DNA from: Pseudorasbora parva
Lineage: Eukaryota; Chordata; Actinopteri; Cypriniformes; Gobionidae
Length of the DNA stretch: 64,000 bases
Direction: 5' to 3'
NCBI RefSeq assembly: GCF_024679245.1
Contig: NC_090173.1
Location: forward strand, 52,217,018-52,281,017
A program made the position numbers and the translations under genes. Within the stretch, counting starts at the first letter, position 1. The number at the start of each line of letters is the position of its first letter. The notes under the pieces are model-generated. The model had not been told where the DNA came from. It saw only the letters and a list, made by a program, of their open reading frames with translations, and ran no database searches. Shown piece after piece: positions 21,487 to 33,693 of this stretch.

Positions 21487-24400
21487 TCAGTTATTAGCCT
21501 CAGTTGGGAAGTGTTTTAGGATGTCAAATATTTTTTGTGCTTTAGGACCTTTCAAGATTTTTAGAGATTTCATATACATTTTAAATTCATTTAAAAAAAC
21601 AACAAATTTGGGAGATGATTTCACAATTCTACACTTGTGAATGAAGAATTTAGCTAGACATACAATTGTATTAATACAGAGCTCATCACCTTTGTTTTGT
21701 AATATCAGTCCAAATGTTATGTCGTCCCTAGAGAGAGAAGTTGGGAGTGAGGACATCTTTGGCTTAACCCATTTATATATATCACACCAAAAAGTTTGAA
21801 TTACATTACATGAGAAAAAAACATGGTCCGTGGTTTCAACATCATTTTCACAGAATGTGCATATATTATCATCTATACCAAAACGAAGATGTAGTAAATC
21901 TTTAGAGGGGTAAATATTATTCATTACTTTGAAGTGTGTTTCTTTCACTTTAGGAGCAATAGGGAGTGTTAGATACATTGTTCTTAGCTTAGAGATTGAA
22001 TCCTTATCAAATTTTTGTAGGATGTTATTTTTATTTTGGTTATTAGGGTAGAGATACTCGATAAAACATCTTCTAATAAAGTGGTTAGTGCATTTTTTAT
22101 CCAGAACATGGATCCCTTGAATTGATAGTGGGGCCAATTGTGGTTGAATCGTATAATATTCCAAAATGCTTCTTGTTAGAAGGACATAACCTTGAGGTAG
22201 TGCTTTATGTAATTTAAAAAAATCTGATTTTGAAGGTTTGAAATTATGTTTGATGCAAAGTTGTTCATAATTTAAAAAATGTCCGTTAGTATCCATTAAG
22301 TCGGTCATGGACCATATGTTTTTCCCATACCAATCCTCAAAAAACAAAGATCGGTTGCGGTGCAAGATGTACCTGTTGTTCCAAAGTACAAATGTATGGG
22401 GTGAAAAGTTATGTATGTGTAACATTTTCCAATACAAGAGTATTTGTTTGTGAAACTCTGATAATGATATAGGTAATTTATCAACATTAAAGTCCGCTCT
22501 AAGAAGAAATTCTAATCCTCCAATTTTCTTGAATAAGGTCTTTGGAATACAATACCAGAAGGAGTTATTGTGTTTGATCCAAGATTTTAGCCAATTTATT
22601 TTTAAGGTTCCATTAAGGCAGTCAAAATCAATAACTTTTAGCCCTCCATCATTTGTGTCTTTAACCATATTGCTCTTTTTCATATAATGTGGTCTGTTTC
22701 TCCAAATGAAGTTTAGGTTGATTTGGTTGATAGACTTAATTAATTTGTTTGAAATGGCATTGGAATAAGCTGGGTAAATACATCTTGATAAACATTCCAT
22801 CTTTGTTAGGTAAATTCGACCTAGAATTGATAAATCCCTCTGTAGCCATCTATTTAACCTTGATTTGCATTCTTTAATTTTATTTTCTACATTTAGAAGT
22901 TGGCTTTGTTTTTGGTCCTTGCAAAGGTAAATTCCCAGGTATTTGATTTCTGATTTGATAGGGATATTACAGATGGTTTTCAATGAAGTGTCATGTACAG
23001 CAAGCAATTCACATTTTTTTAAGTTTAATTTTAGACCTGAGGCTTTCGAGAATTTTTCAATTTTGGCAATAGTTGTTGAAATTTGGTATCTATCTTTTAA
23101 GAATATTGTAGTGTCATCCGCTAGTTGGCTGATTATTATGTCTGTGCCCAGTACATTAAGTTTTTTGATTTCATTACAGTTTTTAATATAGATTGCTAGC
23201 ATTTCTGTGGCTAAGATGAATAGGTATGGTGATATGGGGCAACCTTGAGGGATACCCACATTAATCTTGAAGCTTGGGGTGGTACCACTAGGTAATAGGA
23301 CACAGCTACTAATATCTCGATATAAGCCACCAACCCATTCTCTAAATTTGATTCCAAACCCAAAGTGTTTGAGTACAGAAAGAATAAAAGGATGTTCCAC
23401 GGAGTCGAATGCTTTATAGAAATCTAGAAAGAGAAGGAAACCATCATCCTCTATTTGGCTTCTATACTCAATAATGTCCATTACCAATCTTATATTATTA
23501 TGAATTGATCTTCCTTTTAAAAATCCTGACTGTGTATCTGCAATAATATCTGAAATTCCTGTTTGAAGACGAGAAGTAAATATATAGGTTAGAAGTTTGT
23601 AGTCTGAATTTCTAAGTGTAATGGGTCTTCTGTTATCAATAATTCTGGGATCTTTTCCAGGTTTTGGGATAGATATTATAACTCCATGCCTCATTGTTGG
23701 TGGGAGTACACATGTTTCAAATATTTCATTAAAGACTAGTAGCAGCAGGTCTCTTAGATCTACCCAAAAATGTCTGTAAAAGTCACCTGTGAGACCATCA
23801 GATCCGGGGGCTTTGTTAATAGAGAGACGACCAATTACTGCGTCTAGTTCTGCAATTGTTATTTGATTATCACATATTTGTTTGAGGTCATCTTTTATTT
23901 TTGGAATATGTTTTGCTATATCCTGAAAAAAGTTCTGACAGTCCATGCTAGAGAATTTAGAGCTATAGAGCTGGCTATAGAATTTCCAGATTTCTGAAGA
24001 GATTACTTTTTCATCTGAGATTTCATTATTATCAACCATCAGGGATCTTATGCTATTTTTTTCCTGTCTTCTTTTTTCAAGACCACAGAAATACGATGAA
24101 TTTTTTTCCCCCTCCTCTATCCATTTAGCTCTGGATCTAATAAACGCCCCTTGGGCCTTACGACTGTAGATTTCATCTAGTATAGGTTGGAGGCATAATA
24201 TCTTCTGTCTATCATCTTCTGATGGGTTTGGTTTGTTGCAGTACAAATTTAACTGATTAATAATGTCTACCTCTTGTTTTTCACAATTTTTTTTAAGCAT
24301 TTTACTGAATGAGATGGTAAATTGACGTATTTTATATTTTAGAAATTCCCACTTTTTGGTAGCAGTTGTTAGCTCCTCAGAGCTGGCATATTTATTAATT

Positions 24401-25245
24401 AATACTTTGATTTTTTGGCAGTAGTCATTATTTTTGAGCAGACTGGAATTGAACTTCCAATATGTGTGTGAGTGAGCATTGTTGTTATTGGGTTTGATTT
24501 GTAGTAGAATAACACTATGATCTGTTAGTGGTGCAGCTGAGATATCAGAACTGATATTATAGATCATCAAATTATTTGCAATTAACCAGTGATCAATTCT
24601 GGATTTATAATTGTGGCTTGAACTAAACCAGGAGTATTTAAGTATTTCTGGATTTAAGTGCCTCCAAGTATCAACCAAATTTAGTTTTTCGCAGAAGTTT
24701 GTGAATATAGTGTTTGGATGATTTACAGAGTACCTGCAAGGATATTTATCAAGAAATTCATCATGAACTAGGTTTAGGTCGCCACCAATGATGATGTTAT
24801 CAGTTGAGTGTGTTAATTTAATATTGCCTAACTTTAATTCAATTTGCTCAAGTAGGTTTCGGTTTTGTCTACTGATGTTATATCCATAAATGTTGACTAA
24901 GATGAATTTCAGACCATCTATGTTTATAATAAGAATCAACCAGTGGCCAGCTTCATCTGCCATATGGGACACAATATGACCTTTGAAATTATTTAGGAGG
25001 ATGGCGACACCTGCTGATCTCGAAGTGCCATGGCTAAAGTAAGCTTCATCTCCCCATTGTTTAGACCAAAATATAACATCATCAATCTTAGAGTGCGTTT
25101 CCTGCAAAAAAATTATATTTGACCTCTTCCCTTTACAAAATAAAAAAATACTTTTTCTTTTTGTCATGTCTCTTAGTCCCCTTGCATTAACAGAAATTAG
25201 AGAAATGTTACTCTTCAAACAAAACATAGAAGAAAATAATAACAA
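21487..25245 (-). CDS. L1 ORF2 protein (endonuclease and reverse transcriptase)
   Basis: This is a 1252-residue open frame. The N-terminal apurinic-type endonuclease shows SVNARGL, FLQETHS, GGDLNLV and SRIDHWL (about residues 18-225). The reverse transcriptase has NRRPITLRNSDYKLL, QSGFLKGRSIHNNIR (near 572), FLDFYKAFDSV, GIPQGCPISPYLF and the catalytic QLADDTTIFL (near 709). A C-terminal Cys/His motif (CTFCENDVETTDHVFFSC, near 1125-1145) follows. These are the nicking and copying activities for target-primed reverse transcription. All key Asp residues are present. An ATG 20 or more codons downstream could also serve as start. It belongs to the Tx1/L1 clade by domain order and lack of RNase H. 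Confidence 0.9.
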   Translation of the reverse strand: MLLFSSMFCLKSNISLISVNARGLRDMTKRKSIFLFCKGKRSNIIFLQETHSKIDDVIFWSKQWGDEAYFSHGTSRSAGVAILLNNFKGHIVSHMADEAGHWLILIINIDGLKFILVNIYGYNISRQNRNLLEQIELKLGNIKLTHSTDNIIIGGDLNLVHDEFLDKYPCRYSVNHPNTIFTNFCEKLNLVDTWRHLNPEILKYSWFSSSHNYKSRIDHWLIANNLMIYNISSDISAAPLTDHSVILLQIKPNNNNAHSHTYWKFNSSLLKNNDYCQKIKVLINKYASSEELTTATKKWEFLKYKIRQFTISFSKMLKKNCEKQEVDIINQLNLYCNKPNPSEDDRQKILCLQPILDEIYSRKAQGAFIRSRAKWIEEGEKNSSYFCGLEKRRQEKNSIRSLMVDNNEISDEKVISSEIWKFYSQLYSSKFSSMDCQNFFQDIAKHIPKIKDDLKQICDNQITIAELDAVIGRLSINKAPGSDGLTGDFYRHFWVDLRDLLLLVFNEIFETCVLPPTMRHGVIISIPKPGKDPRIIDNRRPITLRNSDYKLLTYIFTSRLQTGISDIIADTQSGFLKGRSIHNNIRLVMDIIEYRSQIEDDGFLLFLDFYKAFDSVEHPFILSVLKHFGFGIKFREWVGGLYRDISSCVLLPSGTTPSFKINVGIPQGCPISPYLFILATEMLAIYIKNCNEIKKLNVLGTDIIISQLADDTTIFLKDRYQISTTIAKIEKFSKASGLKLNLKKCELLAVHDTSLKTICNIPIKSEIKYLGIYLCKDQKQSQLLNVENKIKECKSRLNRWLQRDLSILGRIYLTKMECLSRCIYPAYSNAISNKLIKSINQINLNFIWRNRPHYMKKSNMVKDTNDGGLKVIDFDCLNGTLKINWLKSWIKHNNSFWYCIPKTLFKKIGGLEFLLRADFNVDKLPISLSEFHKQILLYWKMLHIHNFSPHTFVLWNNRYILHRNRSLFFEDWYGKNIWSMTDLMDTNGHFLNYEQLCIKHNFKPSKSDFFKLHKALPQGYVLLTRSILEYYTIQPQLAPLSIQGIHVLDKKCTNHFIRRCFIEYLYPNNQNKNNILQKFDKDSISKLRTMYLTLPIAPKVKETHFKVMNNIYPSKDLLHLRFGIDDNICTFCENDVETTDHVFFSCNVIQTFWCDIYKWVKPKMSSLPTSLSRDDITFGLILQNKGDELCINTIVCLAKFFIHKCRIVKSSPKFVVFLNEFKMYMKSLKILKGPKAQKIFDILKHFPTEANN

Positions 25246-25411
25246 TAAGGATAAGAAATAATCAATAACAACGGATTACTGAACTTACTCAGAACAACGG
25301 TAGAAGTTTCCTATCAGGAAAATAAAATATTGTAGTAGCAAAACCCTGAGAACACGTTTTCATTTAAACTCACTTATATTCGGGATTAAAAAAAACCCTG
25401 GACAGTTGTGT

Positions 25412-26263
25412 CTATGGTGAGACTCTTTGACCATTAATGAAAGCATGGGGGCCCCGGAACACTGTCTTTAGACCAGCCTTCCTTGCTTGTTCAACTTTCG
25501 GCCACACAGCCCTCCGTGCCTCTCTGTCTTCCTTAGTGAGGTCTTCTGCGAAGCGGATGTTGAGATCCTTGCAGACGTGGTGAAGTTTGGTGATTCGCCA
25601 GAGTTCGTCCCTGAAGTGGCGTCCTGTGAACTGCATGATTATCTGACGAGGGCGGTTGGTGTTACTCGGCCCCAGTCGATGCACAGAATCTAGGATGAAT
25701 TCCATTTTCTCCCTCCAATGTGGTGCTATCTTTCCGATGATATCAGAGATGATTTGTTTTGTGTTTTCGTCCTTTTCCTCCTTTAAACCATTTAAGCGCA
25801 GGTTCCATCTTCTTTTATAACGCTCCAACTCTACAGCTCTTTTCCCCACCTCTGCTACTTTTTTCTCCAGATCTGTGTTCACCTCTTTCAGTTGTTTCAC
25901 CTCGGCGTGCAGTTTTTGGCATTGTTCTTTGCAATCTTTGATCTCGGAAGAGTTAAACTCTACCGCTTTTGCGATGTTGGCTATGGTCAGCGTGTTCTGC
26001 TTTAACTCCGCTTTGAAGTCCTGCATCATGTTTTGAAGAGTGCCGATAGCAGCCAATATTGCAGCGTTAGAGAAGTCTTCAGCATGGGCATCCACAGAGA
26101 CGTCGTCTGGCTTTGACTTTTTCTGTGGTGCTGGTGGTTTGGAAGGGGATGCTAAGGTGTTCTTAGTTCCTCTGGTGTTAGTTTCCATCCTTTCAGGACC
26201 ACCATAGTCGTGATCTTGGAGAGCCTTCAATTGAGCATTAGCTTTTGTGCTAACGTTAGGCAT
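25412..26263 (-). CDS. L1 ORF1 protein (RNA-binding chaperone)
   Basis: This is a 283-residue protein. A Lys/Ser-rich N-terminus leads into a coiled coil (about residues 85-150, heptads in KDCKEQCQKLHAEVKQLKEV). An RRM-like block with RWNLRLNGL follows, then a C-terminal domain with RHFRDELWRI and RFAEDLT. This is the trimeric nucleic-acid chaperone layout of L1 ORF1p, which coats LINE RNA in the cytoplasmic RNP. The length is close to the usual 300-340. The start was chosen at MPNVSTKANAQ, the first ATG. Confidence 0.85.
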   Translation of the reverse strand: MPNVSTKANAQLKALQDHDYGGPERMETNTRGTKNTLASPSKPPAPQKKSKPDDVSVDAHAEDFSNAAILAAIGTLQNMMQDFKAELKQNTLTIANIAKAVEFNSSEIKDCKEQCQKLHAEVKQLKEVNTDLEKKVAEVGKRAVELERYKRRWNLRLNGLKEEKDENTKQIISDIIGKIAPHWREKMEFILDSVHRLGPSNTNRPRQIIMQFTGRHFRDELWRITKLHHVCKDLNIRFAEDLTKEDREARRAVWPKVEQARKAGLKTVFRGPHAFINGQRVSP

Positions 26264-26577
26264 GTTATGGTCTGCGATATCGTAGCCTACTCCAGGAGGT
26301 GCTCAGGGTCATTTGCAGGGTTCTGAATTATTATGATAAGATCGCTACGGTTTTACATCTGATAATTCAGGGTTTTAACAAGTTACAAGTTAGTTCCGTT
26401 TATTCTCAAGGCTTTGCTACTCTGAGCTGTTCACAGTACGTCTGCTCTCTCCGCCATCTTGGCGCGCCCCCTCTTGGAGTGTCCTTCTCACTTTTTTGAA
26501 ATGAGACGGCCTTATGACGTATGCACCCTACAAATGCGACCTCCGGAGGACGCAGCCTTCTGAAAGGAGACACAGCT

Positions 26578-27539
26578 TTTGTCTATGGCAGACCACACAG
26601 AGACTGCTCCTCCGCAGCGGTACCTACCAGTCTGGCCTGAAATAGTCCCAATATAAACACTTATAATAAGTGTACCATAATGATTCAGGGTAAGACAAAA
26701 ACACGGTTTGGAAAAAGGATTCATGTTGTACAGTCTCATTATATCATTTTTGTAAATCTTGAACACAAAAAAAGTTACGGAAAAAAGTACCTTGATGTAA
26801 AATAATAATATATATTTTTTTGGTTTTGTTAGAGGTGTTTTGACTATTTTGTTGTAAAATGTAGATAGATAACGAAAATATATTATATTACATATACACA
26901 GATTTTGCCTGGGGCCCTCACTCAATGTTAGTTCCCCTCTGCTAAACATTATTGTAATTCAGCTAACGTTATTCATCGTAACCACAACTTGCAGATGCAG
27001 TACAGACAACATTAGATTTTAATGGTGCGAAAGTAATTAAATAGTAATAAGTAACGTATTACTCTACACAGAATTACGGTAATATTGTATATAATAACAA
27101 AAACGTAGTATTTTCAAATGCATGTAATGTAAAAAGTAACTAAGTTAGTAAAAATAATTGCATTTAGGAAGTAGGCTAACTTGCCCATCACTGATGTAAC
27201 TTACAGCGTCACCAAACTTTTCAATAAAAAAACAAATTCTTATTTCCAAGGATTAGCATCCAACTTGAGGATAATTGGTGCCAGTGAAAGAATAATTACA
27301 CGCTGATGAATTTTAAGCAGCACAAAAGTTTGGCATATTAAACGTGATGTTCCTTTGGCACGGTGCTTCTTATGTGGGTGGATAAAGCACGCAGTAAAGC
27401 ACTAAGAACGGCACAAAACAAATAAAACAATATCATATAAAGTGTACCTTTGATGCTTGATAGAGTTGTTTTTCCAAAGATTTGATGCCTCCAACTAAGT
27501 CCTTCTAATGCATGTGCAGCGATGGCCCCTTTAAACTCT
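26578..27539. other. Non-coding spacer
   Basis: This is AT-rich sequence with no supported gene. A GTTACGG...CCGTAACT-type inverted match between about 26775 and 20543 suggests an outer, older TIR element around the palindrome. Confidence 0.4.
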
Positions 27540-28045
<506 letters not shown>

Positions 28046-28055
28046 CCACTCTGCT

Positions 28056-28600
<545 letters not shown>

Positions 28601-29336
28601 ATAACCCAGGGGAGGAGCGGGGCCAAGATGGCGCCTGTGTAAGTCGTGTTGTTAGCTGCTCTCTAACGTATTTTGTGCAATTCTTGATCTAACTTCTCCT
28701 CATGAGTAGATACTGTTAAATATTCCCCCTTGCCTGTCACCCCTCCATTTGGCAAATTGAGCATTTAGACATACTCATAGTAAAAAGACAGCTGCCTACA
28801 GGTTATTCTGAATATACATAACCAATATGTATTTAGAAAGGCAACACCTGAGAGTTTACAGCTGAATACTCAGAATTACGCATACAGTTATTAATATAAA
28901 GATATATAGGCTAAAACATAAAAATAAAAAAATAAAAATATTTAAAATATTGTATAAACATATTATGATATTATGTGAATGTCGTATAACGCCCAAAAAC
29001 TACAATTAAAGTGAAGGCACAAGTGTGTTCTTGCTTTATTTAAAATCTGAGGCTGTTATGTCCAAAACTATGAATGTTATGAAACATTTTTTGTTGGCCT
29101 GAAGACACGTTTGCAGTCTTTTGTCTAATGTCTGGTGAGGAGAACAGCTCAATTAATGCTACAATGTGCTCTCTCGACGATCGTTTCACACGTTTGAATG
29201 TCTGAGGCGTAATCCTCATTATTCTTTTGTTATGAATCTTTTGTTTTGTACCAGCCATTATTCAAATCCACTATCACATGTATGCCTGCCTAATGGCCAA
29301 TTAACAGCACAGTATTTCATTTAGTAAGCCACAGTT

Positions 29337-29440
29337 TCTGTTCGGGGATAATTACTCCTCTATGGATCGAGGCCAGACCGAACCGCCCCACCTAAAAATT
29401 GTGTGCGGGGCTAAGTTCGGCTGGCGTCCAGGCTACCAAA
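29337..29440. repeat. Interspersed repeat shared with 63495-63600
   Basis: It shares AATTACTCCTCTATGGATC and AGTTCGGCTGGC blocks with a copy near the right edge of the window. The family is unknown. Confidence 0.6.
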
Positions 29441-30607
29441 ATATAGCACTACCACTGTTAACAATATGATTAATTCCAGTCTCTCGTTGGTAAATATTTA
29501 TAGATTATTACACGATTCCTCTTCCTTTACTTGGTTCAAATCTGATTTGACACAAAAATCACGTATTGATTTGTGGCTAATATCTGATTTCTTTTGATTT
29601 CTTCTGTTAAATCATGTTCTATTTCCAATGCACCTTTAACTGATCACTCAGGTATTGACTTAGAAATGTCTGAACTTAACTGTAACTCATTTAGGAAACC
29701 AGGGTTAAACCAATTAAATATCTCTTTATTACACAATTCTAAATATTAATATTAAAGGCATAATTTATTCTTTAAAAAATGCTAATATTTCTCATAATTT
29801 AAATTGGGAAATGATTAAATATGAGTGTTGAAAGTTTTCTATAAAATTTCTATAAAAAACATAAAAAAAAACACCTTTTAATAAAAGCCCAGGACCTGAT
29901 AGTTTACCTTTTGAGTTTTACAGAGTTTTTTGGGAAGATATTAGAGAATTTATTTTGAATTTGTTCAATGAGTGTGCAGTAAATTAATCTATGAAACAGG
30001 GAGTAACTAATTCCAAAACCTAATAAAGACATTTTGTACTTAGACAACGGGCGGCCAATAACACTCCTTAACTCGGATTAGCATCTCTTTTTGCCAATAG
30101 ATTAAAACCTTGTTTGGAGGAAATCTTATCTGTCACACAGTCTGGATTTATGAAAAGAAGAAGTATTTCAAACAACATTAGATTGGTGTTGGAAATTTTA
30201 GATTACTCAGATTTAGTAAATGAGGAAGCCCTTATTTCGTTAAGGGCTGTTGACCGATACCGGGCCGATACCGTTGAGCCTAATTTCATGTAGCAGGCCC
30301 TTAATCACTTTGGTTTTGGCCCAACCTTGAAAAGAATATGATGCACACATTCTCAAGAAGTGTTTCTTTATCTGGTGGTACGTCTTCTCGTTTTGTTATC
30401 CAAAGAGGCATTAGACAGGGATGCCCTATATTTCCCCCTTTTATTTTTATTAGCAGGTGAAATATAAAATCTTTACACTCTGCATTGCTCTCAAGTTAGA
30501 GGTATTGAGATAGGAGATTTCACTTTAACTATAAGTCAACTTGCTGATGACACTTTATTATTTCTGAAAAACAAAGATCAGATCTCTGTGATTCTGGAGG
30601 CATTTAA

Positions 30608-30922
30608 AGCCCTATTCGGACGGGATTAGATTAACATGGGGACGTGGGGGTAAAGTCATTTTACCTCAGGACGTCTGTAATATTAATGGCCAATTCGCAC
30701 GGGATAAGACATCTCAGTAAAACTAGCAGAAGTGGGAGGAGTAACTCGCTTTACGCACCTCCTTGACGTCATGTGCGTATGACGTTACCGTTTTTTAAAT
30801 TGTTTAATTACAAAATTAAATCGCATCCTGTGCGAATTGGCCATTAATATTTCAGATGTCCTGAGGTAAAATTACTTTACCCCCACGTCCCCATGTTAAA
30901 GTAATCCAGTCCGAAAAGGGCT
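30608..30922. mobile_element. Harbinger-like MITE 1 (TAA TSD)
   Basis: The ends AGCCCTATTCGGACGGGATTA and TAATCCAGTCCGAAAAGGGCT are inverted repeats. TAA flanks both sides (30605-30607, 30923-30925), and removing the element restores the L1 reading EAFKLFSDASG. A 3-bp TAA duplication fits PIF/Harbinger. Length is 315 bp with long subterminal inverted repeats. Confidence 0.8.
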
Positions 30923-30967
30923 TAAGTTATTCTCTGATGCCTCAGGTCTCCATGTGACTCAATATAA

Positions 30968-31246
30968 AGCCTGATTCGGACTGGATTAGTTTAACATGGG
31001 GAGGTGGGGGTAAAGTAATTTTACCTCAGGACATCTGTAATATTAATGGCCAATTCGCACAGGATGCGATTTAATTTTTCCAGACCTTTTAACAGAAGGT
31101 AAAAGTCTATGTAATCTTCACTGACATTGTCCATGATGATTACCGAGATGGCACATTCGGACGGGACTAAAATCACAGAGAACCTCTGGTAATAATTACT
31201 TTACCCCCACGTCTCCATGTTAAACTAATCCAGTCCGAATGGGGCT
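30968..31246. mobile_element. Harbinger-like MITE 2 (TAA TSD)
   Basis: This is the same family as the preceding element, 279 bp, with ends AGCCTGATTCGGACTGG and CCAGTCCGAATGGGGCT, flanked by TAA. It lies only 45 bp from the first copy in the same L1 target. Confidence 0.8.
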
Positions 31247-31305
31247 TAAGAGTGAGATTATGGCTGTACACCAACTAGAAGACTCCTGTAGTACAGGTAA
31301 AACAG

Positions 31306-32959
31306 TGTAACAACAACGACTAATGAGTTTAATGTCTCGGGGAATAATTAACTCAAAAGGGATTTAATATTCAATATTCATGAATTTATGAATATGATTT
31401 GCCAGTTGTTCATTACGTATTAAAATTTTCCGATAGGGAAAATTGTTTAATTAAATACAAGTAACCCTTTACGGAATTGCTTGAAATTATCCTACTAAGT
31501 TTGTCCTGCAAATTAGTTATAGACTTTTCAAATCAATTCTCAATAAAGGGATTACTGCTTTACAAGCGCATAAGAAACATTAACTTTACTGATCAGGATA
31601 AGTTCAATATTTCAAATGGTCATACAGTTTACTTTACTAACATAGTAGCATAAGCAGTTAGGTAACGTTTAGATCGCAAGTTTCATTGACTTTGTGTATG
31701 TGGCAGAATAACAGATTCAACTCATTAAATGTCCTTTGAAGGTTTAATAAACACAGACTAAAAATAACACTACAATTCACACAGAAAGTACATACTAAAT
31801 ATGCATCAAGAGAGTAGAAGTATAGATATTAACGAAAGAATACATAAAAGAGAATAATGAATAGACTGAAGTTAAAGAGAGATAAAAGAGAGAGAGAGAG
31901 ACAAAGAGAGAGGGAGAGAGAGAGACAAAGAGAGTGGGGGAGGGTAGGAAACAGCTTTCCTTCAGTTCAACCAAATACGACCTTCACGGAGTTAATTTAT
32001 CCCAACGGGAGAATAACACACCCTCTTTACAGCAGTAAGAAATAGAATACTTGCATTCTTTTTGGTTTCGTTTTGGCTTCTCGCTTGTGTGCGTATGTGT
32101 CTCTGCGTGTTCAAATGTCCTGCATGTCCGGCGGTCCTTTCCGAGGTTGGGAGGGAAGCGGCTGTTTGCTTTAGCGATGCTTCGTGTTCTTGAAGATCGG
32201 ATTGTAGAAGAGAAGATTTTTGGAAGAGATGAGGCCTGCTTGGAGGGCCTGCATTGGTGGCCTGGCTCAAGAGCCAGCCACGATGACGTGTTGGTTCAGC
32301 CAGAGAGAGAAGAGAGAGCGGAAGAGTGTAAGAGGGGCGGAGGGCATCCGAGGTCCTCCTTTTATGGTCTGGCCGTAGTCCCACCCTCCAGGGTTAGACT
32401 TAACCAATGAGAGTGTTGGGATTTCCCGGCGGGAAATTCCTCAGCAGACTTTATTGCTCTTTGTTTGAAGGTTCGACTCAGTGGGTCTCTGAGTCTTCAT
32501 ACTATAATTAATGCAACAAACACACACTGCATTTTCTGAATAAGTGATATACCTGGAAGTGTAAGTCGTGAAGTGAGCATTAATTTGATAGGAGACATGA
32601 CATATATGAGGTTATCTGAACTAGTACTTTGTTAAGACACAGACAAAAAGATGCAAAATACCATACAGAAGAAACATTTTACAAAACAATTATGTGTTTA
32701 CATATAATGTCCTGGGGTGCATGTTCATTTATAGATGGTTTGTCTATAATTTGAGGCAAAAGCTCTGTGTCTCTGTGTCAAAAGCTCTGTGGCCACATTC
32801 TTTCCGGCCATAAAAAGATCTTATCAGATGGTTTCCAGGGTGACTGAAGAATCTCCCTCTGTTGTGTTGGGGGGAAGGTATGCTAGTGAGCACAACTTTC
32901 AAAACATATTTGTTAAATGTAACTGGCGATTGTGTGTTTGATTCGCCTGAGTCGCTACA
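31306..32959 (-). repeat. 3' LTR of the 10-kb element
   Basis: It is 1654 bp. It matches the other LTR base for base wherever I compared them, apart from one extra GA unit in the purine microsatellite near 31890. The TGTA...TACA ends are intact. Open frames inside both copies are identical and show no known domain. Confidence 0.92.
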
Positions 32960-32975
32960 TAATCCCCCCTTTCGC
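32960..32975 (-). promoter_or_regulatory. Polypurine tract
   Basis: The minus strand reads AAAGGGGGGATTA immediately before TGTAGC of the LTR. This is the plus-strand primer position of the retroelement. Confidence 0.75.
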
Positions 32976-33693
32976 TAGTTGTTGTCCCTCCTATGGACAA
33001 CAACGAGCGATATCAAAGATTCAGGAAGATCAGACACACCATAGCCATGTTAGGCTCCAGTTGTTTGTGTCTCCGGAAGTTATGGTCGTTCCACGGCAGA
33101 TAAGGCAGACAGTAGCCCAGTTCAGGTCTCTGTGCTTGTGCAGCAGGTGTCGAGGCAGCAGGTGCCCTGACGGTGCGTCACCTGTCATCCAGAAGTCTGT
33201 TTGTGTGGTGCAGGTGTGCTGTGGGCTTTCTGCAGCCCTGGGTGGAACCATGTTCCTCGCAATGGCCAGTCAGTCACTTAGGTCTCCTGCCTAGGAAGAT
33301 GGACTGTGCATCTTGACACTTTTATGTCCTATGCTGACTAGGAACTTTTCCAGAGGGTGCCTCGCATTGTGGCCAGGCTGGGTGCCTTCTGGTGATCCAC
33401 TTTGGTTTCTCTGTTTCAAAGTTCAAAGTCATTGGGGTTTTGAGAATCCCTTCAGAGGCGGCCTTGTGTTCGTTAAAGGCCTTCTTTCTCAAATCACATG
33501 CATGACATAGTGTGGGGCTTGGCAGTATTGCCTACAAGGTGGCTACCTGGTGTTGGAGGAGAAGGTTCTTGAAGCTGGTATAAGGTTGGGCAGAGGGCTT
33601 GGGCTCCTCCCCCCTTCTGCGTTTGTGTGCAGGGCTGGAGGAGCTTGCGCTGCTGATGTGAAGTTCAGGAGAGTACGTCTTTCTTTTGAGGAT

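Larger units (their letters stand above)
21243..26473 (-). mobile_element. Full-length Tx1/L1-type LINE with TSD
   Basis: The element runs on the minus strand. Its 5' end includes GCGCGCCAAGATGGCGG, followed by ORF1 (25412-26263), ORF2 (21487-25245) and an A-rich tail made of A12-T repeats (21243-21290). The 13-bp duplication TTGGAGTGTCCTT flanks it (21230-21242 and 26474-26486). Both ORFs are open, so this looks like a recent, possibly retrotransposition-competent copy. Confidence 0.85.
20686..26577. mobile_element. Palindromic TIR element interrupted by an L1
   Basis: The left end AGCTGTGTCTCATTTCG...AAGGCTGCGTCCTCCGGAGG (20686-20727) is the reverse complement of the right end at 26537-26577. 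The intervening L1 (21243-26473) with its own TSD was inserted secondarily. Without it the element is about 660 bp. It is non-autonomous and of unassigned superfamily. Confidence 0.7.

Noticed and set aside
29040..29258. 72-codon minus-strand ORF
   Set aside because: No recognisable domain, low conservation signal visible, lies in repeat-rich DNA; not supported as a gene.
31992..32410. Open frames of 119-130 codons in each LTR (also 40385-40803)
   Set aside because: They are identical because the LTRs are identical, occur on both strands, and show no domain. They are chance frames in LTR DNA.
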